64,000 nt of DNA, from the NCBI GenBank assembly GCA_964520865.1, contig CAZFOY010000008.1, positions 18,317-82,316 of the forward strand, given 5' to 3'. The notes under the pieces were generated by a model. It saw nothing but the letters and a program-made list of their open reading frames with translations. It was not told where the DNA came from and did no database searches. The position numbers and the translations under genes were made by a program. Every line of letters starts with the position of its first letter. Position 1 is the stretch's first letter. The DNA is from CAVQCT01 sp964520865 (GTDB taxonomy: Bacteria; Zixibacteria; MSB-5A5; GN15; FEB-12). Positions 33,880 to 42,482 of this stretch are shown here, piece after piece.

Positions 33880-33906
33880 AAAAAAAGCCGTGTGGGGCGC
33901 ACGGCT
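33880..33906 (-). terminator. Terminator of the sugar-phosphate transferase gene
   Basis: On the minus strand AGCCGTG and CACGGCT form a 7-base stem, followed by a run of seven T and ATTT. It lies about 40 bases past the stop of the sugar transferase. Confidence 0.82.
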
Positions 33907-33943
33907 CTTATAGCTTTTGCGGCTGTAGTTCGGCATTTCTCGC

Positions 33944-34885
33944 TTAATGAGCGCCTTTACCGGTGAATACAACCTTGACTGTCTTGAACAGAATCTTGAT
34001 GTCGAGCCAGATCGATCGATTCTCGATATAGCTCAAATCGTAGGCGACTTTTCTGCGCACCGAGGAAATCGAGTCATCATATCCATTTTCGACCTGGGCG
34101 AGACCGGTGATTCCCGGCTTGACGGCCAGCCGATCGCTGTATCCGTCCACCTGCTTGGAGAGATCCGCGACGAATTTCGGACGTTCCGGGCGCGGACCCA
34201 CGAGGGACATTTCCCCTCTCAGGACATTGATGAACTGCGGGATCTCGTCGATACGGGTCTTGCGAAGGAACTGGCCCAAGCGGGTGATCCGCGGATCGTT
34301 CTTGGTCGCCCAGACCGGACCGGAAGCCCGCTCTGCGTCGTTTACCATAGTGCGGAATTTGATCACGTCGAACAGCTTGCCATGATAGTTCTCACGGCGG
34401 CGGTCCCGGCTCCGACGGTCGTTCGCCTCGGCGTCCTGATAGACCCGACGGCTGCGCTTGCGTCGTTCGCAACCCACTCTGGTCTGCGAGTAAAAGACCG
34501 GACCTTTCGAGTCGAGCTTAATGAGGACCGGCACGATCAACCATACCGGCAAGGTCAGGACCAGACCTACGATCGCCCCCATTATATCCATTAACCTCTT
34601 AACAACGTCGGTCAAAATCCCTCTCACACTCCCCGGCCTGGTCAGAACTCTCGGCATCGCGAAAATAAATACCGAAGACAGCGCTACAAACAACAGACCC
34701 TTGAAGTACTCGCTGAAGAAGTAATTGAATTGGTTGGCCAAAGTCAAGGACTGTGCGGGCTCGGCCATGGTCCGAGTGATCGTGAAGCTCGAAGCCATGC
34801 CGTAGGTAATGTTCTCCCGGGGATAAGCCACTGCGTTTTCTGTTCTGATATCCAAGTTGTTATTTTGTCGATTTTCCATAATCAC
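33944..34885 (-). CDS. Polyprenyl-phosphate sugar-1-phosphate transferase (initiating transferase)
   Basis: The 313-residue protein belongs to the bacterial sugar transferase family that loads the first sugar phosphate onto undecaprenyl phosphate for exopolysaccharide or O-antigen. It has two hydrophobic stretches (about 45-70 and 90-120), then the catalytic domain: FDVIKFRTMVNDAE, TRIDEIPQFINVLRGEMSLVG and PGITGLAQV. The usual short loop before FDVIKFRTM is replaced by an Arg-rich insertion of about 28 residues (RRKRSRRV ... RRSRDRRREN). A GTG at 34885 and an ATG two codons later are both possible starts. It is the last gene before a terminator. Confidence 0.9.
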   Translation of the reverse strand: MIMENRQNNNLDIRTENAVAYPRENITYGMASSFTITRTMAEPAQSLTLANQFNYFFSEYFKGLLFVALSSVFIFAMPRVLTRPGSVRGILTDVVKRLMDIMGAIVGLVLTLPVWLIVPVLIKLDSKGPVFYSQTRVGCERRKRSRRVYQDAEANDRRSRDRRRENYHGKLFDVIKFRTMVNDAERASGPVWATKNDPRITRLGQFLRKTRIDEIPQFINVLRGEMSLVGPRPERPKFVADLSKQVDGYSDRLAVKPGITGLAQVENGYDDSISSVRRKVAYDLSYIENRSIWLDIKILFKTVKVVFTGKGAH

Positions 34886-35209
34886 TTATAAAGTTTGGGG
34901 CTCGTATTAAGTTTTGTTCGATATACAACTGCCTTGAGCAAATGATTTGCCGAATCCCGAAACCCAGTGCAATTTATGCCTACAAACAGGTAAATTTTTA
35001 ACCTACTGTGTCACTTGCTGTTACGATGGCAGTTTTTGCCATTATCGGAGATTATTTTTGTCCGTTTTTGCGGGCAGGAAAAAAGTGGGACGAGAATGTC
35101 GTTCTCGACACAATAGGTGCAACAGAATGCGCAAAGGACTGAAATACAGGTGCAATTGAAAAGCCGGTCGAAATAGACCGGCTTACACGATTACTCTGAT
35201 GGGGTCAGA
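34886..35209. other. Gene-free stretch upstream of the sugar transferase
   Basis: About 324 bases. A terminator for the PorV-like gene lies at 35161-35190, and an AT-rich segment with a short hairpin (ATGGCA 35026-35031 with TGCCAT 35037-35042) lies closer to the sugar transferase. No promoter of good quality and no gene could be assigned. Confidence 0.5.
35161..35184 (-). terminator. Terminator of the PorV-like gene
   Basis: AAGCCGGTC (35161-35169) and GACCGGCTT (35176-35184) form a perfect 9-base stem. On the minus strand it is followed by TTCAATT, a weak T-rich tail. It starts 26 bases after the stop of the PorV-like gene. Confidence 0.68.
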
Positions 35210-36163
35210 TTACCGACCGAATTTGAGAATCAGGGACAGACGGTGGACATCCTCGGACGAGTATTTGTCTCTGGTGGTGTAGGAATAGTCGAATTCGGCC
35301 TTGCCGAGGGTCATTCCGGCGCCGAACGTCAGCCCCGAACCGAACGATTTGGTATCGTCCTGAGAATAGAAGTTATAGCCGGTCCTGATGAAATACTCAT
35401 CATTATAGTTGAACTCGAGTCCGTGCCGTACGACCAGATTGCCGTTGATCGGCTTATCGAATTCGATCGCGGCCAGAAGGGAACGGTTGTCCAGGGGAAG
35501 AACCGAAGCGCCGATTCGAATCTCCGATGGGAGTTTCTCAGCCACCAGGCCCTCGAATTTCATAGTGGGACCGAAATTACCGGCGAAACCGGCCAGGGTC
35601 ACCCGTTCGAATTCGTAACGTAGACCAAAATCAGCGGCGATAGTCGAGGCGCTTACCTTGTCGAGATGTTGTCCGATGAATTTTCCGGTCACGCCGACGG
35701 AGAAGTTCGGGTTTACTTTGTAGCCGATAGACAGACCGCCCGCCCAATCGTAAGCGGAGATTTCGTTCGTGTATGTTCCGTTGACGTCGTACCCCTTGAT
35801 GGTACCATAGCCGAGATAAGTCATGGACGCGGCGAAAGTCGTGCGGTCGGAGACGGTATAGGCGAATGAACCGTGCTCGAGGTTCAGATCCTGAAGCCAG
35901 GAAAAGTGCCCGAGCGAAACCTCACCGGCATCGACACTGGTCAGTCCGGCCGGATTCCAGTAAGACGAGATTGCTCCATTCGACACGGCTGTAAACGCTC
36001 CGCCCATTCCGGCAGCTCTGGCACCCACGCCTATGGTAAGAAAATCAGCAGCCGTACGACCGGCATCGGTCGCGGCCACTGAGACTTTGCCAAGCAACGC
36101 AACGAGAATAATCAGGAGAACCCAGCCGACGAGGATTCTCTTCACAGCGATTTTGACTCCCAT
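35210..36163 (-). CDS. PorV/PorQ-family outer-membrane barrel protein
   Basis: The 317-residue product has a signal peptide (LVGWVLLIILVALLGKVSVA). The family start motif DFLTIGVGARAAGMGGAFTA follows, with SSYWNPAGLT near residue 70, and then amphipathic barrel strands. PorV is an outer-membrane shuttle of type IX secretion, but the family is broad and no other Por genes are present, so type IX secretion is not implied here. A candidate promoter lies about 390 bases upstream, leaving a long leader with strong hairpins. Confidence 0.87.
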   Translation of the reverse strand: MGVKIAVKRILVGWVLLIILVALLGKVSVAATDAGRTAADFLTIGVGARAAGMGGAFTAVSNGAISSYWNPAGLTSVDAGEVSLGHFSWLQDLNLEHGSFAYTVSDRTTFAASMTYLGYGTIKGYDVNGTYTNEISAYDWAGGLSIGYKVNPNFSVGVTGKFIGQHLDKVSASTIAADFGLRYEFERVTLAGFAGNFGPTMKFEGLVAEKLPSEIRIGASVLPLDNRSLLAAIEFDKPINGNLVVRHGLEFNYNDEYFIRTGYNFYSQDDTKSFGSGLTFGAGMTLGKAEFDYSYTTRDKYSSEDVHRLSLILKFGR

Positions 36164-36200
36164 AATCTACCCTTTCGTGAGCATTAGCGTTTTCCGCTTT

Positions 36201-36270
36201 AATCGCAACGCCAATGCCAGAACCATCCAGTGGTTCGGGCTTTTTCTCCGTTATCCTGCGATTCCGGAGA
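36201..36270 (-). ncRNA. Possible structured 5' leader with pseudoknot
   Basis: Read on the minus strand, TCTCCG pairs with CGGAGA (36265-36270 with 36245-36250). The loop of that hairpin holds AATCGCA, which is fully complementary to TGCGATT at 36207-36201, so a pseudoknot is possible. Between the two lies a long hairpin (GCCAGAACCA 36216-36225 with TGGTTCGGGC 36231-36240, one mismatch). On the plus strand that hairpin is followed by TTTTT and would read as an orphan terminator. It lies 40-110 bases before the PorV-like ATG. No known riboswitch consensus was matched. Confidence 0.35.
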
Positions 36271-36520
36271 TGTGTCTGTAACTGATTATGGTCCAACCCA
36301 TTCCCAGTGAGGCAAGACCGTATTTCAGACGGTTTTTCGGAGTCCCCTGGAGCCGTCGCAGTAACGTCGGCACCCTCTCTGTTCAGTCTGTGGCCACCGC
36401 TATTGCGAAAACTCCAGATCCTATGAACCATCTCTCACTTCTACAACGACTTCTGCCCGGAGTCCAAAAATACAACACTTTATTTGTATTGTCGGAAACT
36501 TGAACAGCCATTTCACTCAA

Positions 36521-36540
36521 ATATGGGGACTATCCCATAT
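36521..36540. promoter_or_regulatory. Perfect palindrome at the predicted transcription start
   Basis: ATATGGG (36521-36527) and CCCATAT (36534-36540) are separated by six bases. It lies immediately downstream of the -10 box of the candidate PorV-like promoter, a common position for a repressor operator. It could also be a 5'-end hairpin. Confidence 0.45.
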
Positions 36541-36550
36541 TTCTTGACCT

Positions 36551-36579
36551 GATTTAGCGTAACTTCAAGTTGTTGTCAA
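36551..36579 (-). promoter_or_regulatory. Candidate sigma-70 promoter of the PorV-like gene
   Basis: A consensus -35 TTGACA (complement of 36574-36579) is followed after 17 bases by TAAATC (complement of 36551-36556), or after 16 bases by CTAAAT. The -35 is perfect, the -10 weak. The resulting leader would be about 380 bases. Confidence 0.45.
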
Positions 36580-36746
36580 CAAAAATGGTAGTTTTTCCGG
36601 AAATATTTTCCGCCGACTATCTAATTGTAATTTATAGACTTAACTTGACGAATAATTTCATCCAATGAAATCAGAGGCTGTTACCATGATCGCACCGCAG
36701 AAACGGTTGAAAGTGCAGGATTTGAGTCAGAGAGAAAGCTCGAAAA

Positions 36747-37172
36747 TCACCACTTCGTCTTTTCGACGAATTCACCGATGAACGGGAGCTTGTAGTTCTT
36801 TCCCTGAAGAGCGAAGAATATCCCGATCAGAGAGAACACAATCGCGACAATCAGAATCACTTTGAAAATAAAGTGGGCTATGCCATCCACCAGGAAAACT
36901 GCTGCGAACAACTCGACGATAAACAGCAGCGTTCCTTGCCGAGCATGCAGGCGTGCTTCTTTGTTGTCGGGCATATTGAGAAGGGGAATGAAGCACAGGA
37001 GTGGGATGTATGACATGATAGCCGCCATCCTTCCTTCTTCGGACTTGAAATCTTCCGCCAACTCGGCGTCATCACTCACTTCGGAATTGTCCGTAGTCGG
37101 TTTATTGAGCTCCGGAACTTCTCCGCTCGGAGTCTGTTTCGGCTGATCATTCTTGAAAAAAGATTCGCTCAT
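36747..37172 (-). CDS. DUF4870-type small membrane protein
   Basis: The 141-residue product has a polar, acidic N-terminus (about 1-48). Three hydrophobic segments with the DUF4870 pattern follow: RMAAIMSYIPLLCFIPLL, KEARLHARQGTLLFIVELFA and ILIVAIVFSLIGIFFALQGK. The signature is the short helix with HARQG before helix two. Function of the family is unknown. It lies 21 bases downstream of the GH57 gene's far end, on the opposite side from its start; it is upstream of that gene's stop only in map order and is probably its own unit together with the GH57 gene that follows it toward lower transcription order. Confidence 0.82.
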   Translation of the reverse strand: MSESFFKNDQPKQTPSGEVPELNKPTTDNSEVSDDAELAEDFKSEEGRMAAIMSYIPLLCFIPLLNMPDNKEARLHARQGTLLFIVELFAAVFLVDGIAHFIFKVILIVAIVFSLIGIFFALQGKNYKLPFIGEFVEKTKW

Positions 37173-37193
37173 ACATCCTCCCTGCCGCCTTCA

Positions 37194-39323
37194 TCAGGCA
37201 GGCCAGAACATTTCCATGTCGCGCTCGGGGATGTCAATCGAGATCGGTTCGTCCTCCGGGCAACTTTCGAGGCGATTCTCACCGTCGAATAACGTCGCAG
37301 TTATGCCGACCTTGCCGTTTCCATCCTTGAACAGCGCGTTACGAGAGATCGCCACTTCCAGTATTTCGTCGCAGCAGTAGGTCATGCCGATGTCGGAGTC
37401 GGTCACCGTTCCCTTCTCGTTGAGGGCGAGCCGAACCTTCTTTTGCTGCGGGGCTAACAACGTTACGACGCAAACCGGCTCTGTAAGTAAGTCTATCTTT
37501 TTCTTATTCAGGAAGTCAAGCCGAATGTACAGGTTGTCATGATCGAAAGCGAACCAGATCCGGGAGATGTAGCGTTCAACGCGGTGCATTGCGCCGCCGG
37601 CATCGGCACATTCAAAGTGACCCGCCCCGGTCCACTCGTAGAAATGCGACAGACGGCCATCGATTTGCGGGGTGACCATGTCATCGGGCATGATCGGTTT
37701 GATGGAAGCCTCACCGGAGGTAATCGGATTAAGCAGTTGCACCGGAATCTCCAGACCGAGGAATTCGTACACAGCTATGAGATGATGACGAAAGATCCGG
37801 TCGAACTGCTCGTTGTGCTCTCCCCTGTGCTCATCTCCGTACCACCAGCACCAGTCGGAACCTTCGGCAATGTAGATCTGCCGCCAGGCTTTTTCAAGTT
37901 TGACCGGATCGAAATTCGGGTGCTGTTTCTCGAACTCAACCAGTTTATCGCGCGTACGTGAGAGCTGATCCCACGCGGCGTTGTCTTCGGGATGTCCGAT
38001 CCAAATCCGAAAGTTGTGATTAATCCAGGAACCGGCGAAAAGTTGCTCCAGAGGCTTGGCCGGAGCGTTTGTCGCAAGCTCGGACATGGTTACCAGCTCG
38101 ATATTGGGCTCCTTCGCCAGCGCAGAATAGAACTTGGTAAGGAACTCTCTCCCGTCTTCCGGAAAGTACTCCCAGGCGTTCTCACCATCGAGAATCACCG
38201 GAATGACGGTGTTGTCGAGTTGATCGATCCGATGCTGTCTAATCGAGAGAAGATTCGAAACGAAGTCGGTCACCGCCATATCGGGCGAGAGGCCGGAATA
38301 GACGAATCCGATCCGATCGGAGAGGAGATGATCCCTGAAGAACATCTTGAGTCCCGATCCGAATTGATAAACCGAATGGATAGGATACGCCGCAGGGTCT
38401 TTCCCCGCCTTCTTCGCCGAGTGATACAATATTTCCTCGTCGGTGGCAATCCACTCCACCCCGAATTTGAGCATGATTCGGGCGACTTCTTCCGAAACCG
38501 AACCCTCGGACGGCCACATCCCTTTCATCTTCTTCCCGAAGAGCTTCTCATATTTCTCCGCCGCAAGCCCGACTTGGCGCTCAGCGTCTTCCGGATGAAC
38601 GAACCTGTTTCGAGGAAGCGTCACTCCCGGCATTGCCTCAAGGGCTACGTTCGTATCGCAGAGCAGTGGCAGAATAGGGTGATAGTAGGGTGTAAACGAG
38701 ATGTCGATCCGTCCTTCATCGAACAACTTTTTGTAAGTGGGCACGATCCGTTTGAGAAACTCGTGTTGCCACGCAAGCAGAGTAGTCTTTTCTTCTTCGG
38801 TGAAATGCCGCCCTTTCGCGAACAACGACTTCAGCGGCTCCTCCTGGCGGAACATCGGATCCACCCAGGTCAAATTCGACCAGACCTGAAGATCTCGGAT
38901 CTCTTCCGAGGTGAAGAGGGACGGCAGGATATCCTGTTTCAGGTTGTCCCTCACCTTGCGATGGAGTTCCCGATAGCGGGGATACGGCTCGATCATCGTT
39001 TGCGGATGACACGAGAAGAAGGAATTCAGGATCTCCATCCGTTGGGATCGGGTAAGTTCTTCGGCAGCTATCCCCGATAAATGCAGATGCGGGTCGGTGC
39101 CACCCTGGATGTACAGTTCGATCTGGTCGAGAAGCGAGGGTACGAGATTGAAAGTAACCTTGATGCCTTCGTGGCGAGCGGCCTCCAGGGGCATGTCGAG
39201 ATAGTCCTTGAGGGCGTGTAACCGCACCCACGGCATCATCATTCGAGCCGAATCGGGTTCCTGGTAATTCGGCTGGTGCATGTGCCACAGAAGGGCTACC
39301 TTGACAGGTTGGGTCCCCGGCAA
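37194..39323 (-). CDS. Glycoside hydrolase family 57 protein
   Basis: The 709-residue enzyme starts with the GH57 signature VALLWHMHQPNYQEP. It continues with GMWPSEGSVSEEVA, EWIATDEEILYHS (region of the catalytic Glu) and VILDGENAWEYFPEDG (region of the acid/base Asp). The catalytic barrel covers about 1-480. The last 150 residues form a beta-rich DOMON-like/carbohydrate-binding region (ISRIWFAFDHDNLYIRLDF). No signal peptide is visible, so it probably acts on intracellular alpha-glucan such as glycogen. GH57 members include amylases, branching enzymes and 4-alpha-glucanotransferases; I cannot choose between them. It is followed by the DUF4870 gene on the same strand. Confidence 0.9.
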   Translation of the reverse strand: MPGTQPVKVALLWHMHQPNYQEPDSARMMMPWVRLHALKDYLDMPLEAARHEGIKVTFNLVPSLLDQIELYIQGGTDPHLHLSGIAAEELTRSQRMEILNSFFSCHPQTMIEPYPRYRELHRKVRDNLKQDILPSLFTSEEIRDLQVWSNLTWVDPMFRQEEPLKSLFAKGRHFTEEEKTTLLAWQHEFLKRIVPTYKKLFDEGRIDISFTPYYHPILPLLCDTNVALEAMPGVTLPRNRFVHPEDAERQVGLAAEKYEKLFGKKMKGMWPSEGSVSEEVARIMLKFGVEWIATDEEILYHSAKKAGKDPAAYPIHSVYQFGSGLKMFFRDHLLSDRIGFVYSGLSPDMAVTDFVSNLLSIRQHRIDQLDNTVIPVILDGENAWEYFPEDGREFLTKFYSALAKEPNIELVTMSELATNAPAKPLEQLFAGSWINHNFRIWIGHPEDNAAWDQLSRTRDKLVEFEKQHPNFDPVKLEKAWRQIYIAEGSDWCWWYGDEHRGEHNEQFDRIFRHHLIAVYEFLGLEIPVQLLNPITSGEASIKPIMPDDMVTPQIDGRLSHFYEWTGAGHFECADAGGAMHRVERYISRIWFAFDHDNLYIRLDFLNKKKIDLLTEPVCVVTLLAPQQKKVRLALNEKGTVTDSDIGMTYCCDEILEVAISRNALFKDGNGKVGITATLFDGENRLESCPEDEPISIDIPERDMEMFWPA

Positions 39324-39351
39324 ATCACACTCTCCGACTTTTCATGGAAGT

Positions 39352-40035
39352 TCAGCTTTGAATATCGAGGCTCTTTTCCTCGAAGAGACGCTCGGCACGC
39401 ATTTCAAGCTGGGTACCGGCAAAGTTCTTCTTGATATAATCGAGCTTGGCGCGAGCCTTCTCGACATCACCGGCGGCAAGGTAGTCCCGCATAGCCGAGT
39501 AGTTGTAATCTCCCGCCAGCGGACCGTCCGGGTACTCGTTATAAGCGGCGTCAAACTGCTTTGCCGCATCCGCGTAGTTTCCCTGATTCTCCTGACAGGA
39601 CGCAAGTCCGGCAAGGGCTGAGGCCCGGTCCAACTTGCTGTCTTTGTACTTATCCAGGTACATTTGATAGTAGCGGGTAGCCTCAGGGTAATTTTTCGTC
39701 TGATAATTGATATTCCCCAGCAGCAGGGTAGCCTGCTCCGCTATTTTCGAGCCCGAGTAATTCTCGAGAACATTCTGCAAACCGAGGATAGCGACCTGGT
39801 TGTTACCACTGCGGAAATTCGACAGCGCGTCCGAGAACTGATTGGAAGCATCGACCCGTTTGGTCGCCTGGCTGTTCTGATAGTAAACTGCCGCCACAAC
39901 CAGCAGCACCACGACGACCAGACCGATAAGATAGAATTGCCAGTTATCACTCAGCTGCTGCTTGGCCTGAAACATGAAACTGGTGAACTTGTCTTCTTTG
40001 ATCTGTCGCTTGGACAGCTTGACTTTGCCGTACAT
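39352..40035 (-). CDS. TPR protein with N-terminal membrane anchor (YfgM-like)
   Basis: The 227-residue product has a short basic cytosolic N-terminus (MYGKVKLSKRQIKEDK) and one membrane helix (FYLIGLVVVVLLVVAAVYY, about residues 34-52). A periplasmic domain of tetratricopeptide-like helical pairs follows (NYPEATRYYQMYLDKYKDS, YADAAKQFDAAYNEYPDGP). This matches the YfgM/TPR_21 layout; YfgM sits beside SecYEG and periplasmic chaperones in E. coli. It precedes the GH57 gene by 28 bases on the same strand. Confidence 0.82.
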   Translation of the reverse strand: MYGKVKLSKRQIKEDKFTSFMFQAKQQLSDNWQFYLIGLVVVVLLVVAAVYYQNSQATKRVDASNQFSDALSNFRSGNNQVAILGLQNVLENYSGSKIAEQATLLLGNINYQTKNYPEATRYYQMYLDKYKDSKLDRASALAGLASCQENQGNYADAAKQFDAAYNEYPDGPLAGDYNYSAMRDYLAAGDVEKARAKLDYIKKNFAGTQLEMRAERLFEEKSLDIQS

Positions 40036-40149
40036 GTAATTTTTACTCCCGAAACTGTTTATCGCTACCGAGAATTATCGGCGCGATCAATCATTCTCTA
40101 AACGCTGTTATCTCTTCCGTCGAGTCGGTCTCTGGTTCCCGACCCGGAA

Positions 40150-41559
40150 CTAAAATACGCCGCTGAAGGAAAAAGAGATCTGGTGATTCCGATCTTTTTC
40201 ATTCTCAATCAACACGGTCGGAGCGGCGCCCTGGTTCGTCGCCGGCACTGTGCTCGACAAAGTACGGTCGAATGTCGAATACGTATAAGCGATATCCAGC
40301 TTGATCTGATTCCAGTGAATTCCAGTTCCGGCCGTGACATTGTACTGAGTGGCTGTCGAGGTGTTGCCATTAACGTCGACATTCGGCGCCTGCGACGGCA
40401 CGTAGCCAAAGCCGGCCCGCAACGGCACCTCGCCGATGCTTGTCTGCTTCATGTATTCGGCGCCTGTCCGGACTACAAATGTATTCTTCCACATGGGATC
40501 GAGGACCTGGAATTTCTCTTCGTTGGTGCCGCCCGGATTAATAGTAATCGAAGTCCGGTTCTTGACCTTCAGGCCGGAGAATTTTCTGAACTCAAGATCA
40601 GCCGCCAGCAGGAGATTCTCGGTCGCCTTGTAGCCGATTCCACCTCCGATAATTAGCGGCATTTCATACTTGATAAGATTGTTGCCGAAATAGACGGTGT
40701 CGGTACCGTCGTCCTGAACGAGATTATTGAACCGGTAAATGTTGAAGATCGATTCATCGAACTTGTTGTTCAACGTGAACGGCGTTCGTACAATCACACC
40801 GCCGTCGAACTTGTCGCCGGTGTATTTGAAACCGATCGTAAAGTTCACGCCGCTGAATTTATTCGTGTCAATCGTGGTCACGTCGAACGTGGCCAGACCG
40901 CGCTGTGCGCCGTTCGGATCGTAACGAAAATCGGGGATCGCCGTGAACGAAGTTGTCGTGCGCGGAATGTGACCGGAATAGACGTTCACGGACAGGCCGA
41001 ACGACACCTTGTCGTAGAATCTGGTGCCGAAAGCGAAATTCGCGGTATAGAGTCCTCCGTCGAGCGTGGAGCTGACATCCTGTGTCAAAGCCAGCGTGTC
41101 GTCTTCGGGTCCGGTTGTCGTGATCCAGTGGAAGATCTCCGTTCCCGTAAAATTGAATCCGGACTGCTGGAAAATATCAGCATTTCTGGTCCAGTTGACC
41201 GATCCGACGAACGGATGGCCTTTGATACGAAGCGGTGCAATAAAACTAAGCGAATTGATGGAACCGAAACTTCCGGTGTGATCGGAAGCCGAAGAAATCA
41301 TAGCGAAACTCACCACCGAATTGCCGCGCGGAATCAGCGATTGGTAGCTGACCCCGAGCTGAATCTTATCATCAAGATAGATGCCGGCCGGGTTCCAGGA
41401 CGCTCCATTGACCCCATCAGAAATTCCAAGGTATGCGTTCCCCATTCCCCGCGCTCTGGCCCCTCCGCCAACGAAATCAAAATTGTAGTACTCGAAACCA
41501 AAAGCGGTTGCTGATAGCAGCACAAAAACAACCGCAACCCTTAACCACATACGCATCAT
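40150..41559 (-). CDS. FadL/OmpP1/TodX-family outer-membrane transport protein
   Basis: The 469-residue product starts with a signal peptide (RVAVVFVLLSATAFG). The family pattern follows: FDFVGGGARARGMGNAYLGI and SWNPAGIYLDDKI near residue 60, then long barrel strands and a terminal aromatic (SFSFSGVF). FadL-type channels take up hydrophobic compounds such as fatty acids or aromatics across the outer membrane. The MxMG/WNPAG motif is also shared with the PorV-like protein at 35-36 kb, and the two may be distant relatives. The 250 bases upstream hold no gene, and tRNA-Arg follows. Confidence 0.88.
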   Translation of the reverse strand: MMRMWLRVAVVFVLLSATAFGFEYYNFDFVGGGARARGMGNAYLGISDGVNGASWNPAGIYLDDKIQLGVSYQSLIPRGNSVVSFAMISSASDHTGSFGSINSLSFIAPLRIKGHPFVGSVNWTRNADIFQQSGFNFTGTEIFHWITTTGPEDDTLALTQDVSSTLDGGLYTANFAFGTRFYDKVSFGLSVNVYSGHIPRTTTSFTAIPDFRYDPNGAQRGLATFDVTTIDTNKFSGVNFTIGFKYTGDKFDGGVIVRTPFTLNNKFDESIFNIYRFNNLVQDDGTDTVYFGNNLIKYEMPLIIGGGIGYKATENLLLAADLEFRKFSGLKVKNRTSITINPGGTNEEKFQVLDPMWKNTFVVRTGAEYMKQTSIGEVPLRAGFGYVPSQAPNVDVNGNTSTATQYNVTAGTGIHWNQIKLDIAYTYSTFDRTLSSTVPATNQGAAPTVLIENEKDRNHQISFSFSGVF

Positions 41560-41814
41560 CCTCGTTATCTCCTTTATCCCTAAACAGACAATATTCTCTC
41601 GTTACAGTAGTGACGTACGTCACCTGAAAAATAATTAACGAATATATGCCAACTTTTCAGCCGTGTCAAATGATTTCCCCAAATATCTCCCCTTATATTC
41701 TCTTGACAGTCAGAAAGTTAAGGGCCAAATGCGGAGTGCGGGGCAGATGTTAGACCGGACCTGCGGGGCGGGTTAACGAACCGGAAAATTCGACCATCGA
41801 GGCCTGATTTTCAA
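41560..41814. other. Gene-free upstream region of the FadL-like gene
   Basis: With the tRNA-Arg that follows, this makes a protein-free stretch of 380 bases to 41939. It contains an AT-rich part (41620-41720) suited to a promoter, but no pair of -35/-10 boxes stands out. Nothing else is seen. Confidence 0.4.
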
Positions 41815-41888
41815 TACCCCCGGCAGGAATTGAACCTGCGACCTGCGGTTTAGGAAACCGTCGCTCTATCCAACTGAGCTACGGGGGC
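41815..41888 (-). tRNA. tRNA-Arg (anticodon CCU)
   Basis: The 74-base sequence folds as a full cloverleaf. The acceptor pairs GCCCCCG with CGGGGGT (first pair a G-U), the D arm has AGCTCAGTTGGATAGAGC, the anticodon loop TTCCTAA gives CCU, and the T loop is TTCAATT. It reads AGG arginine codons. The CCA end is not encoded. Confidence 0.96.
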
Positions 41889-41939
41889 TCTTGCGCAAAA
41901 AGTATGCGGTGGGGAAGAAAAACGCAACAGGAGAATGGT

Positions 41940-42464
41940 CTATTCCGAATCGTAGGAGACGAGATAATTCACATCATACTCTTTCAACGCTTCCCGCCAG
42001 GGAAGAAACGCGAGATCGATCACGACCGAGACGCCTGCCACCTTCCCGCCCGATCGTTCGATCAGCTTGCAGGCAGCCTTGATCGTTCCACCGGTGGCGA
42101 TGAGATCGTCGACAACCAGCGCCCGTTGGCCCGCCCGCACTGCGTCCTCGTGGAGTTCCAGACGATCGGTGCCGTATTCCAGTTCGTATTCCTCTGAGAT
42201 CGTCTTGTAGGGCAGTTTTCCGGGCTTTCGCGCAACCGCCACGCCGAGACCGAGTCGATCGGCCAGAGCGGCGCCGAAAATAAACCCCCGAGACTCAATG
42301 GCGACAATCGTCTGAATATCCCTGGTTCTGGCGTACTCCTCCATTCGATCAAGCGCCATGTGAAGTCCCTCCGGACTCTCAAGCAAGGTGGTAATGTCGT
42401 AGAAGAGTATTCCCGGTTTCGGAAAATCCGGGACGTTACGAATGTATTTCTTCAAGTCTTCCAT
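41940..42464 (-). CDS. apt: Adenine phosphoribosyltransferase
   Basis: The 174-residue enzyme salvages adenine by condensing it with PRPP to AMP. It has the Apt start (EDLKKYIRNVPDFPKPGILFYDIT, seen as IRNVPDFPKPGI), the FGAALADRLGLG region and the PRPP-binding loop VVDDLIATGGT near residue 125. Length is the usual one for Apt. It is 18 bases downstream of the acylphosphatase stop and may share its transcript. Confidence 0.96.
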   Translation of the reverse strand: MEDLKKYIRNVPDFPKPGILFYDITTLLESPEGLHMALDRMEEYARTRDIQTIVAIESRGFIFGAALADRLGLGVAVARKPGKLPYKTISEEYELEYGTDRLELHEDAVRAGQRALVVDDLIATGGTIKAACKLIERSGGKVAGVSVVIDLAFLPWREALKEYDVNYLVSYDSE

Positions 42465-42482
42465 GGATGCGGCGTCAAATAG

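Larger units (their letters stand above)
36164..36746. other. 583-base gene-free leader region of the PorV-like gene
   Basis: No frame in this stretch looks like a protein. On the minus strand it contains a promoter candidate (36551-36579), a perfect 7-base palindrome just after the expected transcription start (36521-36540), further short hairpins around 36310-36365, and nested complementary segments close to the gene (36201-36270) that could form a pseudoknot. Confidence 0.55.

Noticed and set aside
35210..36163. Type IX secretion system evidence from the PorV-like gene
   Set aside because: PorV/PorQ-like barrels occur without type IX secretion, and no PorK/L/M/N or C-terminal sorting domains are seen in the window.
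36164..36540. Known riboswitch (c-di-GMP-I, TPP or glycine type) in the PorV-like leader
   Set aside because: The conserved core sequences of these classes could not be found on either strand; only generic pairing is visible.
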